In this document: in pieces, positions 27,901-38,705 of the stretch
Numbering within the stretch: position 1 is the stretch's first letter
Layout: each line of letters starts with the position of its first letter
NCBI GenBank assembly: GCA_916048095.2
Contig: OU696577.1
Coordinates: 7,711,940 to 7,775,939 of the forward strand
DNA: 64,000 bases
Direction of reading: 5' to 3'
From: Sacculina carcini
Taxonomy: Eukaryota; Arthropoda; Thecostraca; Sacculinidae
Notes under the pieces: model-generated
What the model was told of the DNA's origin: nothing
Seen by the model: the letters and a program-made list of their open reading frames with translations, nothing else
The model's database searches: none
Translations under genes and position numbers: made by a program

Positions 27901-30900
27901 ACCGGCGGAGGAGAATTTCATTGGGCGAATTCTTTAATCCAACAGCCCCTGTAAATGGGTACTAGATATCACTCATGTATTGTGTCATGCATTCTGGGGA
28001 GGTGGCCTCTCTAATATGTCTTCCGTTCTTGTGGCGTCATAGCGTAGAGAGGGTTGGTTCTGCGGTGGCAGCGAGCTGCACGGGACACACCTGTGTGTTC
28101 ATAAGCTTCGGCTTCTTCCCGTGTAGCAGCTGTCACTTATTCCTTTAACCTTCATTTCACTTCATCACTTCATTTCATCTTCTTTTCACTTCATTCACTT
28201 CTTTTATAATTACCTCAGATCAATAAAAGATTGATTTTTGAACTTCTAAGGATGAATAGAGTCTATGACGAAAAGTTACATTTGTAAACAAAAGACCGGC
28301 CTATTTATCACAGAGACGGACAACACCTCAGTCTGTGTTGATATTTCAACTACCGTGGAACATCCGAATAGCGTATCTCCAAATAGCGGAATCCTCAGCA
28401 TAGTGGAATACGTCCTCGGTCCCGATCAAAAGCCTATCAAATATATGTTAATTACACATCCAAATGACGGAATTCGAACCTCCGAATAACGGAAATCTCC
28501 AAACAGCGGAATAATATATAATTATTAGGGTGACCTTTTGTTGCAAATGCAACTTTTTTATCATAGACTCTACTCATCTTGAAAAGCCCAAAAATACGTT
28601 TATTTTCTATCTGAGGTAAGTATTCAGTGAGTTATAAATGCAACTTTTTGCAACTTTTGGTTTTTAGCGCAACTTTTGCAACTTTTCGTTTTTAGCGCAA
28701 CTTTTGCAATTTATTCGTTTTTGAGGGCAAGTTTTTGGCTTGAGAACAAGTTTTTGAACTTTATGATCAGTTCTTACACTTCCAATGCAGTTTTTAGTTC
28801 TTGAAGCTGTTTAATACAAATATGATTGACGCATTGTCAATGCAAACTAAATACATGTGTTTAAAAGGCGTGTGATGTACCCGTGTGAGTTGGTAGGCAT
28901 TATGTGTGCGCGTGAGTGTGTGCGCCCACATCGACAAAGAGGAGCGCTCTGATTGACATAGGCACGTGCATTTGTCCATCTAAAATTCACAATGGGTTGA
29001 TAGGGCAACGGTTGAATGTTGGTTAGTGCGCTAGTGATAGTTTGTGGGTGTGTCTGTTGATTGTTCATAATGCCTAAGTGTGCTTCATCCAAGAAGGCTA
29101 AATGCCAAACCATTGTGCAAAGGTATCCCGAGGAATTCAAGCTTACGCCCAAAGAAGATTTGTTTTGCAAATACTGTGTATGTTCGGTAGACGGAGAGAG
29201 GAAATCTTCAGTGGACAAGCACAGAGGATCATCTAAGCATCAAGCGAAAATGAGCAAAAAATCATCGCAGAATGAACAGTTATTCATTCCGAAGCACAGA
29301 TATGATATTATTGATCGAGTTACAGGAGCCTTTCTCTCGGCCGATATACCACTGAAAAAACTCCGCGATCAAAAGGTGAGCGAGCTGTTTGAGTTCACGG
29401 GGCAGTGTCCACCATCTGAATCAGCATGTCGTTCTCGTGTGATGGAGATGGCTGACAAGTAACTGCAGGACATGATCGACAGACTGTCGAATCTGGAGTT
29501 GTTTTTCGTGGTCGATGAATCAGAAGTAAACGGAACCAAGTTTTTCAGTGTCCTGGTTGGCAACGTCTCTGAACCTACAAAAACATATTTGGTTCACTGT
29601 AAATCCGTCTCCAGTGTGAACAGCCAAGTGGCCATTGAGCACATAGGTGACGCTGTCAAAAGAGTCGACGTTCAACGAAGCAAGGTTGTCCTGCTCATTT
29701 CAGATGCTGCCAGGTACATGGTGAGTGCAGGCAACACACTGAAGAAGCTTTACCCGTGCCTTTCTCATGTCACCTGTGTTGCACACCTTTTACACAACTG
29801 TGCTGAGAAGGTCCGAGCCAAGTTTCCCAGTGTAGAGACACTCATCGCTCGAGTGAAGGCTGCTACTACGAAAAATCGGGGTCGCCAAAACGCGTTCAAT
29901 GCCATAGGATGTCCACCGCAACCTGATGTCACACGATGGGCAAGTTGGTTGAACGCGGCGTTTTATTATGCAAAAAATTTGCCAGAGGTTAAAGATATTG
30001 TTTCTGGCTTCGAAGGAGGTCTTTTGGTGTCTCGAGCCAAGGAGGCACTTGGGAATGCAGCAATCATCGAAGACCTGGCTGCGATCAAGCGGAACTTCGT
30101 TGAGCTCGCTCAATTGTTTCCCAGAGTCGAAAGCCCCAATTACACGTTAAAGGCAGCGTTCAGTGATTTGATCAAGCTGAACTTCGGTGAAGATGCTGAT
30201 CTCAAACAGTATCTCACCAAAAGGATCGAGAAAAACACAGAATTGAAGGCCATTCTGAAGTACGAGCGCAGTGACATCTCACCAGCGCTGTATGTGAGTC
30301 TGCAGCATTGTCAGGCAACATCTGTTTCAGTTGAAATGTGCTTCAGCATGCTGAACAAGTTGCTTGCAGACGACCGGAACTTTGATACAGGCCTATTTGA
30401 GGATGTATTACAATTCTTCTGACTGATTATGTATTCGCATACAAATATATTTTGTGTTTTGAGTTATTCTTACTCTTTATAGAGTTGTATCTAGTTTTGA
30501 TTAATCTGGAGCAAACTAGATTGCATTCTGAATACCAACTTTAGAGCAACAACGCTAGCATATGGTTATTGCATCAATTTGGGATATCCGTTAGTGGCTT
30601 GAGTAAGTTAAACATTGATTCTAGACGCTAAATGTATTGATATTTAAAAAAAACAATGACATTGAAATTCAACAACGGAATAGTACTTTGTCACGATCAA
30701 TATACATATATATTAGGGTCCGCGCTCAAAGAAAAACAAATTTCATGAGAAAATACTTCAAAATGCTAAGCTTAACAGGAACTTATCCCAAAATGTTCAT
30801 ACTCAAAATCTTAAAACATTTGTCAAACAATTCGTCATTCGAACATTCACAACAATTTTTAGTGGTGTTTTCGAAAACAAATTAGTGCAACTTTTTAGCG

Positions 30901-33900
30901 CAACTTTTTTAATTTTTAGCGCAACTTTTTGAATTTTTTAGCGCAACTTTTCTTGATTTTTAGCGCAACAAAAGGTCACCCTAATAATTATCCTCTAATA
31001 TAGCACAACTCTGAATAGCGGAAGCCAAGGATTCTGTGTGATTCTTAAACGGAGGATGTATGGAATAAAAAGATTACAGCTTGTCGACTAATAAGAGATG
31101 ACTGTTGCAGGCTGATTGGTATAAACGGGTGACTTATTAGAGCCGGTCTTCGGCATAGGCAAACTGGGCAGTCGCCTAGGACTTCATAACTTCTTCATGA
31201 GCGAGACTGGTCGTTGACTCGGTCGGCAGGTTGACCCGGCCGTGTGACGTCATGAGGTCAAACGTTGAAACGACAGACAGGGAATGACGGGTGATATTCT
31301 CAAATGTAAGACTGGCATGTAAGATTGGTAAGATCCATGCTTGTATCGTCTTGTACTGTGTATTTGTGCATGTTTATACTTATCTGTGTAAGTGTGTGCA
31401 AAAATGAAATCGGACATTATCATAATAAATATATTACTTGAACATGCGCGAATCACGAATAAATTCCAATAATCTGTGACTGATTGAGGAAGCGCTCTGT
31501 CAAATGATCACGTTTTTATTTTCTTAAATTTCCTAATAAATTTAGAAATACATTTGTTATTAACCAGGAGTTCGTTGTGAGCGTTTACCACGAGATTTAG
31601 ACAGTTCTATTTGAAGAACGAACATACACGTATTTTTGGATTAAAAAAATCAGTTCTGATCTGAACTTTGACTGGTGAACTTCGCGTTTACCTGCGCAAT
31701 TTTCGCTCACGTCCTGCAATTGTTTTGCAAAATACGAGATTCTACAAGATGCTTCCTCCTAGTGAAGTGATCGACAAGGCTTTTGGCCATCTGCTGGTCT
31801 CTCTCGGGTTGACAACAAGACGCGAGGAGATATTAGGCCACCACAGCGATGAGGCCAAGTGGAACATCTTCAACAACCGTGATAAAGTCGCGAGAAAACG
31901 ACCTCAGGATCATGTGAGGTCGCTAAGGAAAACTATACCAACAGCGGCATACAGAAAGCCCCATGTGATGGAGGAGTTTTGCAGGAAAAAAAATCTCCAT
32001 GTTGTGCGACCTGGAGATTGGCCTGCGTATGTATGATTTATGGTGGCTGTATGAGTTTGTCTTCGAGTGCAACGGCCTGCATGTTTTGACAAAGTTCGTC
32101 GACAATATTCTAGCTGCCGCCAATACGCCTTGGTTCATCAAACAGTCAACCACTGTGAAGTCTACATTCAAGACCAGCGTAACATCAGTAATTCGTCAAT
32201 ACTGCCTGTGTTTGAAGGCGATGGTCGGCGTGAAGTGCGTGCACAAACAGGTGGTCTCGGATCAACATGTTCTCAAATCGCTGGTGAAATGTTTCGCCAA
32301 CATCGACCAGAAGAACACGACCAGCCTCGTTATGAGCATGCTGAAGAAAATGGGAGAACACGAGCCAAACGTGGCGACTACACTCCGATTGATGAAGTAT
32401 AATGCAGTGACGAAATGCCAGCAAGACGAGTTCAAACAGAGTTTTAACGTTCACAATCAAGACAAAGAGTTGAGCTTGCAAAGTGAACCCCACACCGCTA
32501 ATAGACAAGACATCAGCGGTAGTTACATGGGTGAAAAAGTGATGTATACTGATCTAGCCAATGATGTCGTCGTGAAAGCGATAGAAAACACGGCGGAAGA
32601 CCTTGTGGACAGGGTGATCAGTGACACATTGGTTGAACAGACTGCCCGGGAAATTGTGAGTCTGGTGATTACTGATGCAATCACCGAAGTAACCGCTCAA
32701 AACGACACAAATACCAATAACAAAGCCTGCAGCCGAGAGTGGATGCTGGTGGCTAATAGTAATTGATACAACATAGTCCGTTTTAAGCTGTTGCCCTGTG
32801 GAAGGGGTTGACAATACTTCCACCGCGTCTCCGGCGTGTCGTGAAAGGCGACTAATGGACGGTCGGACTGTCGGCGACTAAGCCGGCAACCCCGCTGGAT
32901 ATATTCAGTGTGGAGGGTGGCTAGACACCCAGCAGGACCAAGTAAAACACCTGTCAAAGGGCGGATGAGCTCCTAACAAGAGCCAACGGCCATCTAGCAC
33001 AAGCATGCAGCAGTAGTTCGGCTGTTATATCTGTGCTGCTTCGTCTCTGATTTCTTTCTTCTGTCTCTCCTTCACTCACATCATCTCAGTTATTTGGCCG
33101 CAATCTCAAGCTGTGAAGACAGGGCGAGCAGATGAATGGTGGCAGCGGCCAGTATTGCCATCAATACTGTCAGAGTCCGTGTTTCTGGAAGAACTCACGG
33201 TATCACCGTGTATATGTGAGCACTGGTACACTTCATATTCCTATTGTGAAGTCCTGTGAAGACACTGAAAGCAGGCGACAATGAGTAGCTTGGCAGCTAT
33301 GATACCCCCGCCTCTGAGCGGCTAATACTTTCCTCTGGGAAAGGGGAACCTGTAGCCACAGTAGATGCTTGAGCGACATGGACAACTCTGATTATTGACA
33401 TAGCGGTCTGGACGACACATAGCAGACACGCAACGAAATAACGAAATTATTTTCTTAATTGTGTGCAGTATGACAAATGAATAAGCTTTCTAATAATGAC
33501 TAATGTATGGGGAAAATCTGGAAAAATACTGAACTAAGACCATTCAACACGGCACGGCAAGTCTCATAACATTCGCCAAGCTATGCGGTTTGGTTCCCCC
33601 ACTAGCGTATGATTCGTGACGTCAAGCTCTGCTTGGCTTCACGGCTCATTGGCTGCAGTTAATCACGCCACATCACTTGGCCTTGATATCTGTGCTGCAA
33701 GCAACTCGGTCCACTCAGTATTAGCCTACTTATGTGACTGTCTTGATCGTACGTGATTTGTGATTTTTCCTATAATACTTCAAACACGCATGGTTCGACG
33801 AATGCATGCATGCAACTTGTGGGGTTTACTTGTACGTGAAAAAAGGTTGAGAACCACTGGACCAGGAGAGAGGCCACTCACTTGAGCCGCCCGGCACCCA

Positions 33901-34058
33901 TCTCACGCCAATCCACCACACGACAAACATGGTCGAGTGGTGATACACATGTAGAAAGGTGAGCTGTCGCTGCTTCTTGCGCACAATAAAAAAGAGCGTG
34001 TCGCAAAACTCAAACAGCTTCGACAAATAGTACAGCCACAACGCTGTAGCCATCTGCC

Positions 34059-34111
<53 letters not shown>

Positions 34112-34850
34112 TATCTATTTTTCATTTCATCTAATATATTTAGACATTTGTATTGGGCAATGTCTCTACACACAATGTGTCTCAGATATGTGCAGACAAT
34201 ATACTTTACAACCATTACAATGCGGTATTGTACAGTACAGTACAGTACAGTATTGCATTTATATGGCGCTTTACACCAAATGTCTCTAAAGCGCACACTC
34301 AAACACACACACACACACACACAGACAGACAAGCATAAACACATACTCCCACACAAAGACAAACATATAAACAGCACAAGGCGACATACAAGTACACACA
34401 CAAACATACACAGACTTACATAAGCATAGACACACACACATATGTACAAACATTCATAAGCGTACACCCTCACTCTCACACACACACACACACAGGCAGA
34501 CACGCATACACATGTACCGTGTAACGCCGCCATATCTGGATGAGATACCAGATAATCCGTGTGGCTAGTGGTATTACTTCAATGTGAGTTTGTTCATGAA
34601 AAGGGCCACAATGTATGTACACTGCCCCCCACCCCCACCAGATAGAACATTGGAGCAGAACCAGAGGGTAAATTACCCCATGTGGGTAATTCGGCAATTT
34701 ATTCAGGGGTAATGGCGGGGTGATAGAACTTGTGTTTTAGTTTAGCCATAAATACACCAATGGTGATAACATTTTGTGAAAGAGGTAACATGCTTGCTGT
34801 AACATGCCAAATTGACTGACAAGCTGGAAAAGGTTGGAAACCACTGAGAT

Positions 34851-34891
<41 letters not shown>

Positions 34892-36004
34892 TACACAGAC
34901 ATGGTTACAAACAGTACGCAATTGAATTACATAAACACAGTTCTTATTCACAATAATTGTATACTTTTTGAAATATGAAGAAATACGAGTATGCAAGCAG
35001 CTTTTTTATTTTTCGTCTGTTTTATAATTTTACTATTATAATTCAGAGTAATTCTGCTTAATACCAAAAAATTTGTATTCATTCATTCATCTATGGGCAT
35101 GTGTTCTACATTCGCATGCTTTTGTATGTGTGTGTGTGTGTGTGTGTGTTTATATGCCACACGCACACATATTGTAGCGCGGTGTATCAGCAAGGCACCG
35201 CTGCCTACACACCACGTGGCTGCACTCTCTCCGCTCTCTCCAGAGCGCTCACGCGCTGCTGGCTTGCAGGAGCATCGCGCCACTGGGCTTGGCTTCAAGC
35301 GTTTGCGGACGTTTCCGCCAGGCGCCGCCACAGGCACTGGCTGCGGCATCTGGCGTGTTTGTATGTGTGTGTGTATGTATGTGTGTATGTAATTCATCAG
35401 TCAATTCATCAGTCGTTAAATAAACTCTCGCGAGAGTACTGTGTTTCACTGGTGTAGCGAGGCGGCGCGATGCCTAACGACTCCGCTACAATATAACGGA
35501 ACATTATGAGGGAACATTACAATGGGGAATCGGTGCATCGAGCCAACATCTTCTCGATGGACAACACACATATCAACACGATTATGTGATTGTGATGTGA
35601 TTATGTGTGTGCGTGTGTGTGTGTGTGTATGGGTGTGTTGGTGTGATGTTTTTGTCGTACATGGTGCAAATAACACCTGTTTTGAAATGAAGAAGGATTA
35701 GTGAGCTGTCAGCGATGTTTCCAACCTGCCTGTCTGCTTATATTCTTGTATATATGTGTGCGTGTGGTCATTTTGTCCATACATCATGTTCACCTGCCGG
35801 AATGCCGAAGAATGCGAGCTGACCTGTCAGTGACAGTGATAAATCCACACTTATGCTGAATATGTGTGTGTTTGTGTCCTTGTGAATATTTGTACATGTA
35901 CATATGTCCGTTTGTACAATGTACACACATTGTAAACATTGTACTGTCTGCGCATCTGAGACACATTGTGCGTAGAGATTGCGCAATATGTATCAATAAA
36001 TGAA

Positions 36005-36038
<34 letters not shown>

Positions 36039-38705
36039 AAGTACCCTGAGGCCGGACGGAGAGCGTGAGTAGTCGACAGGCTGACAGAGCCAGCTGTACC
36101 GCTCACCAAACACCACACACGACAACTGCACAAACACACACACACATATTACATTACATTAGGTAGATATTTATATAGCGCCCTACACCTAGAGGGTCTC
36201 TAGGGCACTGCACACACACACACACACACAAACGCACACACACACACAGAAAGTGAAAGGTAAAGAAAAAAGAGAGATAATTTACACCTTATAATCATCA
36301 CTAATATAGACAATGTTCTCTAGAGTATAATACGATTTCACCATGAAAAATTTCTTAAACTGTTTTTTGAAAACAGGGATAGAATTGATAGAACGTAGTG
36401 TTGGGGAGAGCTTATTGTAAATACGGGGTCCTAAGATAGAGAGACAACGATTATAGTGAGTATGTCTAGAAGGAGAAGCAGGTTCCAGTAAGCGACGAGA
36501 ATCATCAGTTGACCTAAGTGTACGAGTAGATTTCTTGAAGGATAGAAGTTCAAATAAGTACAAGGGCTTACGGAGAATAAGAGTAGAATGGATGATCAAA
36601 CAGATGCGGTATTCAATAAGCGCCTTAATAGGAAGAAGTCCTAATTTTTGTAGATAGGGAGAGACATGAGAGCCAGTAGGGAGATTGTAGATTAGACGAC
36701 AAGCTTTACTAATAACAGATTGAAGTTTGCGAAGCTGGCGGTGGTTCAGAGAAAGAAAGAGCGAACAACAGTATTGAATGAAATAAAGAACTGAAATGAA
36801 AGAATTAGCTAGTTTGAAAGCAGCAGAGACAGTTAAATATCTACGGACAGAATATATTCGCCTAATGTGAAAGTTACATACCCTAATGATATCAGAGATG
36901 TATAGATCAAAAGAAAGAGAACACACACAAACAACACACACACACACACACACACACATACACTATAACTAAGGAGTTCTTAATATTGTTCAGTAATTGC
37001 ATCATTTTCAAATGAGCAATCAGTTATCGCACCTGCCTGAATTCTTGATAGCTATATGATGAAAAAGATACAAATACAAACAAGGTAAAAGCAAAAAAAA
37101 AAATTCATACATACAGACTAAATTTCCTTCAAGAGGATTAAACAAAATAATATTTTTTCTTCAAAGAAAAATAGCATGTATATATCAAAATATATTTACA
37201 AATTTACAGTTATCCTCGCCGGCCCGGGGGTACTAAACCGAGTGCCCCGATTAAGAACAACCCTGCGATAATAGTACAAACACACACGCACACACCAACA
37301 CCATAACTGAACAAATGCACACACACACACAAACATACACAGGCAAAGTGACACGATTTGAGCCGGTCAAACATGCATGTAAAAACGCACACTTGAATCA
37401 CGTAGAAACTGCGTGCATAGAGCCAAGTTCTCCACACAGCGAGCCACATCTCCCGAGACACACAGACCGAAACATAAAGGGCCTCATTAAAAAGCATATA
37501 TAAATCACCATTTTAATAGTGGTCCGACTTTGTGAAAATGCAGTTACGAGCAACCCCTCGGTCTCCATTAAGCTGGGTGACTTTTATGCACTAGTCCAGG
37601 GGTTCTTAATCTTTTGATCGTTCCAAACCCCCAATGGATAGCCCAATATGGTCCCATACCACCTATATTTGATTGTTCGAATAATTATCACCAATCCTAT
37701 TATTTTCCAGTATGTTTTCTAAATCCACGAGTGTTTTAATTGCTTGAATTTATTGTACTTTAGAAATACGGATTACTAGCAAAACTTTACCATTTATAAT
37801 TTCATTATTTATACACCATTAATAACGTATGCCAGTACCCAGAAATCCAGTCCCATACCCCCTGCGTTTGGTTCCCGCCGGCCAGGGGTTGCCGAGAATG
37901 GCGAGGGGGCGAGAATGGCGAGGGGCCGAGAAGGGCGGTGGACAGTGGCCAGCTCGCACGCTCTCACCTCGTAGGCAATGTAGAGATTGAGCAGTGCAAT
38001 CAGCGTGTTGTAGCCGACAAGCAGCGGTCGCAGCTGCAGTGGCCGGCGGTGGTGCATCAGACCCGGTCCCAAGCGCACCGCCGTCAAGTAGACGAGCGCC
38101 AGCACCAGTGTCGGCCCCCACGAGTCCATCAGCCACCAGCCGTCCACGCGCCGGTCTATGCACGAGCACACACACGCACATATATATTACATTAAGACAT
38201 TTATATCGCGCTTTTCAGCCGAGAGGGCCTTAAAAGCGCTCTCACACACACACACATATGCACATACTCAAGCACAAGAGCCATAAAAACACACGCACAT
38301 ACACACATATATACTCACGTACACACACATAGCCCACCAGCGGTTGTATTACATACAAATGAGCACACGCATAGACATACGCACACATACACACACACAC
38401 AAACACGCATTTCTCTGGATTGTGCTTGTCACCAACACGCCACAGCTAAAACTACGCAGTACATTGAGAACTGTTTGAATGCGTTGTAGAGGATTTCTTC
38501 ATCCACACACACACACACATCAATAAGAGTCGCGAAAATAGTTGACAGATCAGAAATTGTCGCAGAGCTCACCTCGTCGAGTCAGCGTCCACAGATAGAA
38601 GTCGTAAAGCCAGCGCACGCGCCCCGCCAAATACGATACCACCATGCCAGCAGAAATGAGGGTGGATATGTGGACGCTGAACAACGCTACGAAACACAAG
38701 CACAC
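24966..38705 (-). CDS. ELOVL4: Very long chain fatty acid elongase, ELOVL4-like, seven exons
   Basis: Coding exons in transcript order: 38645-38573, 38155-37968, 36125-36045, 34053-33882, 26762-26635, 25781-25638, 25091-24966. They total 912 bases, 303 residues; human ELOVL4 is 314. Exon 1 extends to an acceptor at 38705, so part of it is 5' UTR and a noncoding first exon should lie upstream. Family motifs are present: KLFEFCDT (126-133), the catalytic histidine box HVYHH (149-153), [12 protein letters not shown] (179-190) and LLQMAQF. Several membrane helices are visible. The protein ends DKKLS, a KKXX dilysine ER-retrieval signal. Elongases of this family do the condensing step of fatty acyl-CoA elongation in the ER. 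The C-terminal exon is rich in Ser, Asn and Gly. Assignment to the ELOVL4 branch rather than ELOVL2/5 rests on LYIAYE, VDYSRSP and [11 protein letters not shown] blocks and is likely, not certain. Introns total about 13 kb and are full of repeats. Confidence 0.92.
25096..25550. repeat. (CA)n-rich array with ATGATACACAGACACA units
   Basis: This array directly precedes, in transcript direction, the last exon of the elongase gene. On the sense strand it reads TG-rich, up to the acceptor TTACAG at 25092. Confidence 0.85.
26280..26590. repeat. Dispersed repeat, inverted relative of 53640-53930
   Basis: The block containing GTTAATTTACG-like sequence, TTTTTCATCAAACTATTGCA, ATTCATACTAAAATG and AAATACAACTTTGG recurs inverted at 53640-53930. 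A shorter, diverged piece is at 51830-51960. No coding capacity. Confidence 0.55.
26776..26832 (-). mobile_element. LINE 3' tail upstream of ELOVL4-like exon 5
   Basis: On the minus strand it reads GAGCGCTTTTGAGACC..AAAGCGCGATAGAAA..TTAATGTAATG, homologous to the tail of the LINE at 16372-19536. It ends 13 bases from the acceptor at 26763. Confidence 0.65.
26895..27365 (+). mobile_element. Internally deleted mariner element
   Basis: Inverted ends of about 28 bases (CGAGGTGCACTACAGGAG and, reversed, CGAGGTTCACTCCAGAAG) are flanked by TA on both sides (26893-26894 and 27366-27367), the mariner target. The inside keeps the N-terminal helix-turn-helix region of the transposase and a C-terminal stub. 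At 471 bases it is about a third of a full element and cannot mobilise itself. Confidence 0.8.
27004..27294 (+). pseudogene. Mariner transposase remnant (N-terminus joined to C-terminus)
   Basis: The frame from 27004 contains [19 protein letters not shown] and a second helix-turn-helix block ending RDEERCGRK at a TGA (27237). Right after it another stretch encodes [17 protein letters not shown] and a stop, which resembles the usual end of mariner transposases. The catalytic DDD core between them is deleted. Confidence 0.7.
27501..27693. mobile_element. hAT-type MITE (CAGTGGTTCCCAACC)
   Basis: Inverted ends CAGTGGTTCCCAACC and GGTTGGGAACCACTG are flanked by CAGTAGAT and CAGTAGAC, a 7-of-8 target duplication. 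Non-coding; related to 62513-62816. Confidence 0.8.
27838..28140 (+). mobile_element. tRNA-Val-derived SINE, copy 1
   Basis: The head resembles tRNA-Val(CAC): A box GTGTAGTGGTAGCAC, anticodon loop CTCACAA, B box GGTTCGAATACC, and a CTCCG/CGGAG acceptor stem. About 230 bases of unrelated body follow, ending near CCTTTAACCTT. A second copy, in inverse orientation, is at 53262-53596. Pol III promoter boxes plus an unrelated body define a SINE. Confidence 0.75.
28360..28517. repeat. Repeat with CCGAATAGCGGA motifs, split by the hAT insertion
   Basis: Variants of CCGAATAGCGGA occur about five times left of the hAT element and resume at 31010-31030 (CTGAATAGCGGA) to its right. It is probably an older element into which the hAT jumped. 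Confidence 0.45.
28526..30983 (+). mobile_element. Nearly intact hAT transposon
   Basis: Ends TAGGGTGACCTTTTGTTGC and GCAACAAAAGGTCACCCTA form a perfect 19-bp inverted repeat. The element is flanked by identical 8-mers ATAATTAT (28518-28525 and 30984-30991), the hallmark target duplication of hAT insertion. Subterminal TTTAGCGCAACTTTT repeats occur at both sides. It carries one transposase gene with a single stop codon. It lies in intron 4 of the elongase gene, antisense to it. Confidence 0.92.
29070..30422 (+). pseudogene. hAT transposase with BED/CGGBP1-like finger, one nonsense codon
   Basis: Start [11 protein letters not shown]; a zinc finger of form FCKYC..(V)DKHRGSSKH at about residues 31-54 should bind the element ends. 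A TAA at 29460-29462 interrupts the frame, which then continues without shift to 30422, about 450 codons in all. The second part has catalytic-domain features of hAT transposases: [34 protein letters not shown] and a C-terminal dimerisation-like region ([18 protein letters not shown]). Apart from the stop it shows no decay, so inactivation is recent, or the stop is bypassed or a sequencing error. Confidence 0.85.
30992..31660. other. ELOVL4-like intron 4, no recognised feature
   Basis: AT-rich sequence apart from a GC-richer patch at 31140-31260. No ORF or repeat ends are clear. Confidence 0.4.
31749..32766 (+). pseudogene. Formin-like GBD/FH3 ORF, intronless, frameshifted at an A8 run
   Basis: The first frame (31749-32036) starts [20 protein letters not shown] and resembles the GTPase-binding domain of diaphanous-type formins. 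After a run of eight A (31986-31993) the other frame continues (to 32766) with [17 protein letters not shown] and an armadillo-type FH3-like stretch ([32 protein letters not shown]). One extra A explains the shift. The last 100 residues are Thr/Val/Asp-rich and unlike formins; FH1 and FH2 domains are absent. No intron is needed, so a retrocopy is likely, but no poly(A) tail or duplication was found. It lies antisense inside the elongase intron. A small real gene with a sequencing error is the alternative. Confidence 0.5.
32770..33380. repeat. Unclassified repeat-like region downstream of the formin-like ORF
   Basis: Blocks such as GTCTCCGGCGTGTCGTGAAAG, with GCGACTAA after it, and GCGAGCAGATGAATGGTGGC look like the untranslated part of a dispersed retroelement (perhaps RTE-like). 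No second copy lies in this window, so the call rests on style only. Confidence 0.3.
33585..33859 (-). mobile_element. hAT-type MITE, copy related to 54552-54890 and 57432-57764
   Basis: It ends GGTTGAGAACCACTG at 33859 and shares CTAGCGTATGATTCGTGACGTC and the tract around ACTCGGTCCACTCAG with the other two copies. The left end is eroded. It stops 22 bases from the 3' end of elongase exon 4. Confidence 0.65.
34054..34300 (-). mobile_element. (TG)n and LINE 3' tail upstream of ELOVL4-like exon 4
   Basis: On the minus strand, in order: LINE tail TTAGAGACATTTGGTGTAAA with CTGTA repeats (34300-34215), the end of the 340-bp dispersed repeat (34235-34139), then a pure (TG)22 tract and GGCAG at the acceptor (34054). 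Confidence 0.65.
34310..35090. other. ELOVL4-like intron 3 body with CA patches
   Basis: CA-rich stretches at 34303-34500 and 34857-34887 and the right end of a MITE (AGGTTGGAAACCACTG, 34831-34846). No gene is recognised. Confidence 0.45.
35120..35460. other. GC-rich island in ELOVL4-like intron 3
   Basis: About 200 bases at 35170-35365 are clearly GC-rich and flanked by TG repeats, unlike the AT-rich surroundings. Both strands can be read for 100 codons but neither product is recognised. Confidence 0.3.
35665..35998 (+). repeat. Dispersed repeat, about 335 bp, copy B
   Basis: It matches 15605-15975 along its length in the same orientation. Here it lies antisense to the elongase gene and is followed by a (TG)n tract at 36005-36038. 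Confidence 0.65.
36147..36959 (-). mobile_element. 5'-truncated L2-like LINE upstream of ELOVL4-like exon 3
   Basis: The frame 36959-36282 encodes the C-terminal region of the same LINE group: [43 protein letters not shown]. It is clearly related to the end of the ORF at 16372-19243 but diverged. The 3' UTR contains a CA/TG patch, then the tail (GAGACCCTCTAGGTGTAGGG, GCGCTATATAAAT) and TAATG repeats. The copy ends 21 bases from the acceptor of elongase exon 3 (36125). The 5' junction is within (TG)n on the sense strand. Confidence 0.8.
36960..37967. other. ELOVL4-like intron 2 body
   Basis: AT-rich DNA with a CA patch (37275-37345) and a MITE-like left end CAGGGGTTCTTAATC at 37591. Nothing coding is recognised. 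Confidence 0.4.
38184..38241 (-). mobile_element. LINE 3' tail upstream of ELOVL4-like exon 2
   Basis: On the minus strand: GAGAGCGCTTTTAAGGCC..AAAGCGCGATATAAATGTC..TAATGTAAT. It ends 28 bases from the acceptor at 38156 and is followed by TG-rich sequence. Confidence 0.65.

Noticed and set aside
34826-34846. Possible additional MITE
   Set aside because: Only a right end is visible, with no matching left end or target duplication.
35083-35397. GC-rich frames on both strands read as a possible extra exon
   Set aside because: Not in phase with or needed by the elongase gene, and no recognisable product.
37591-37900. MITE-like start CAGGGGTTCTTAATC
   Set aside because: No convincing right end; left as part of the intron description.
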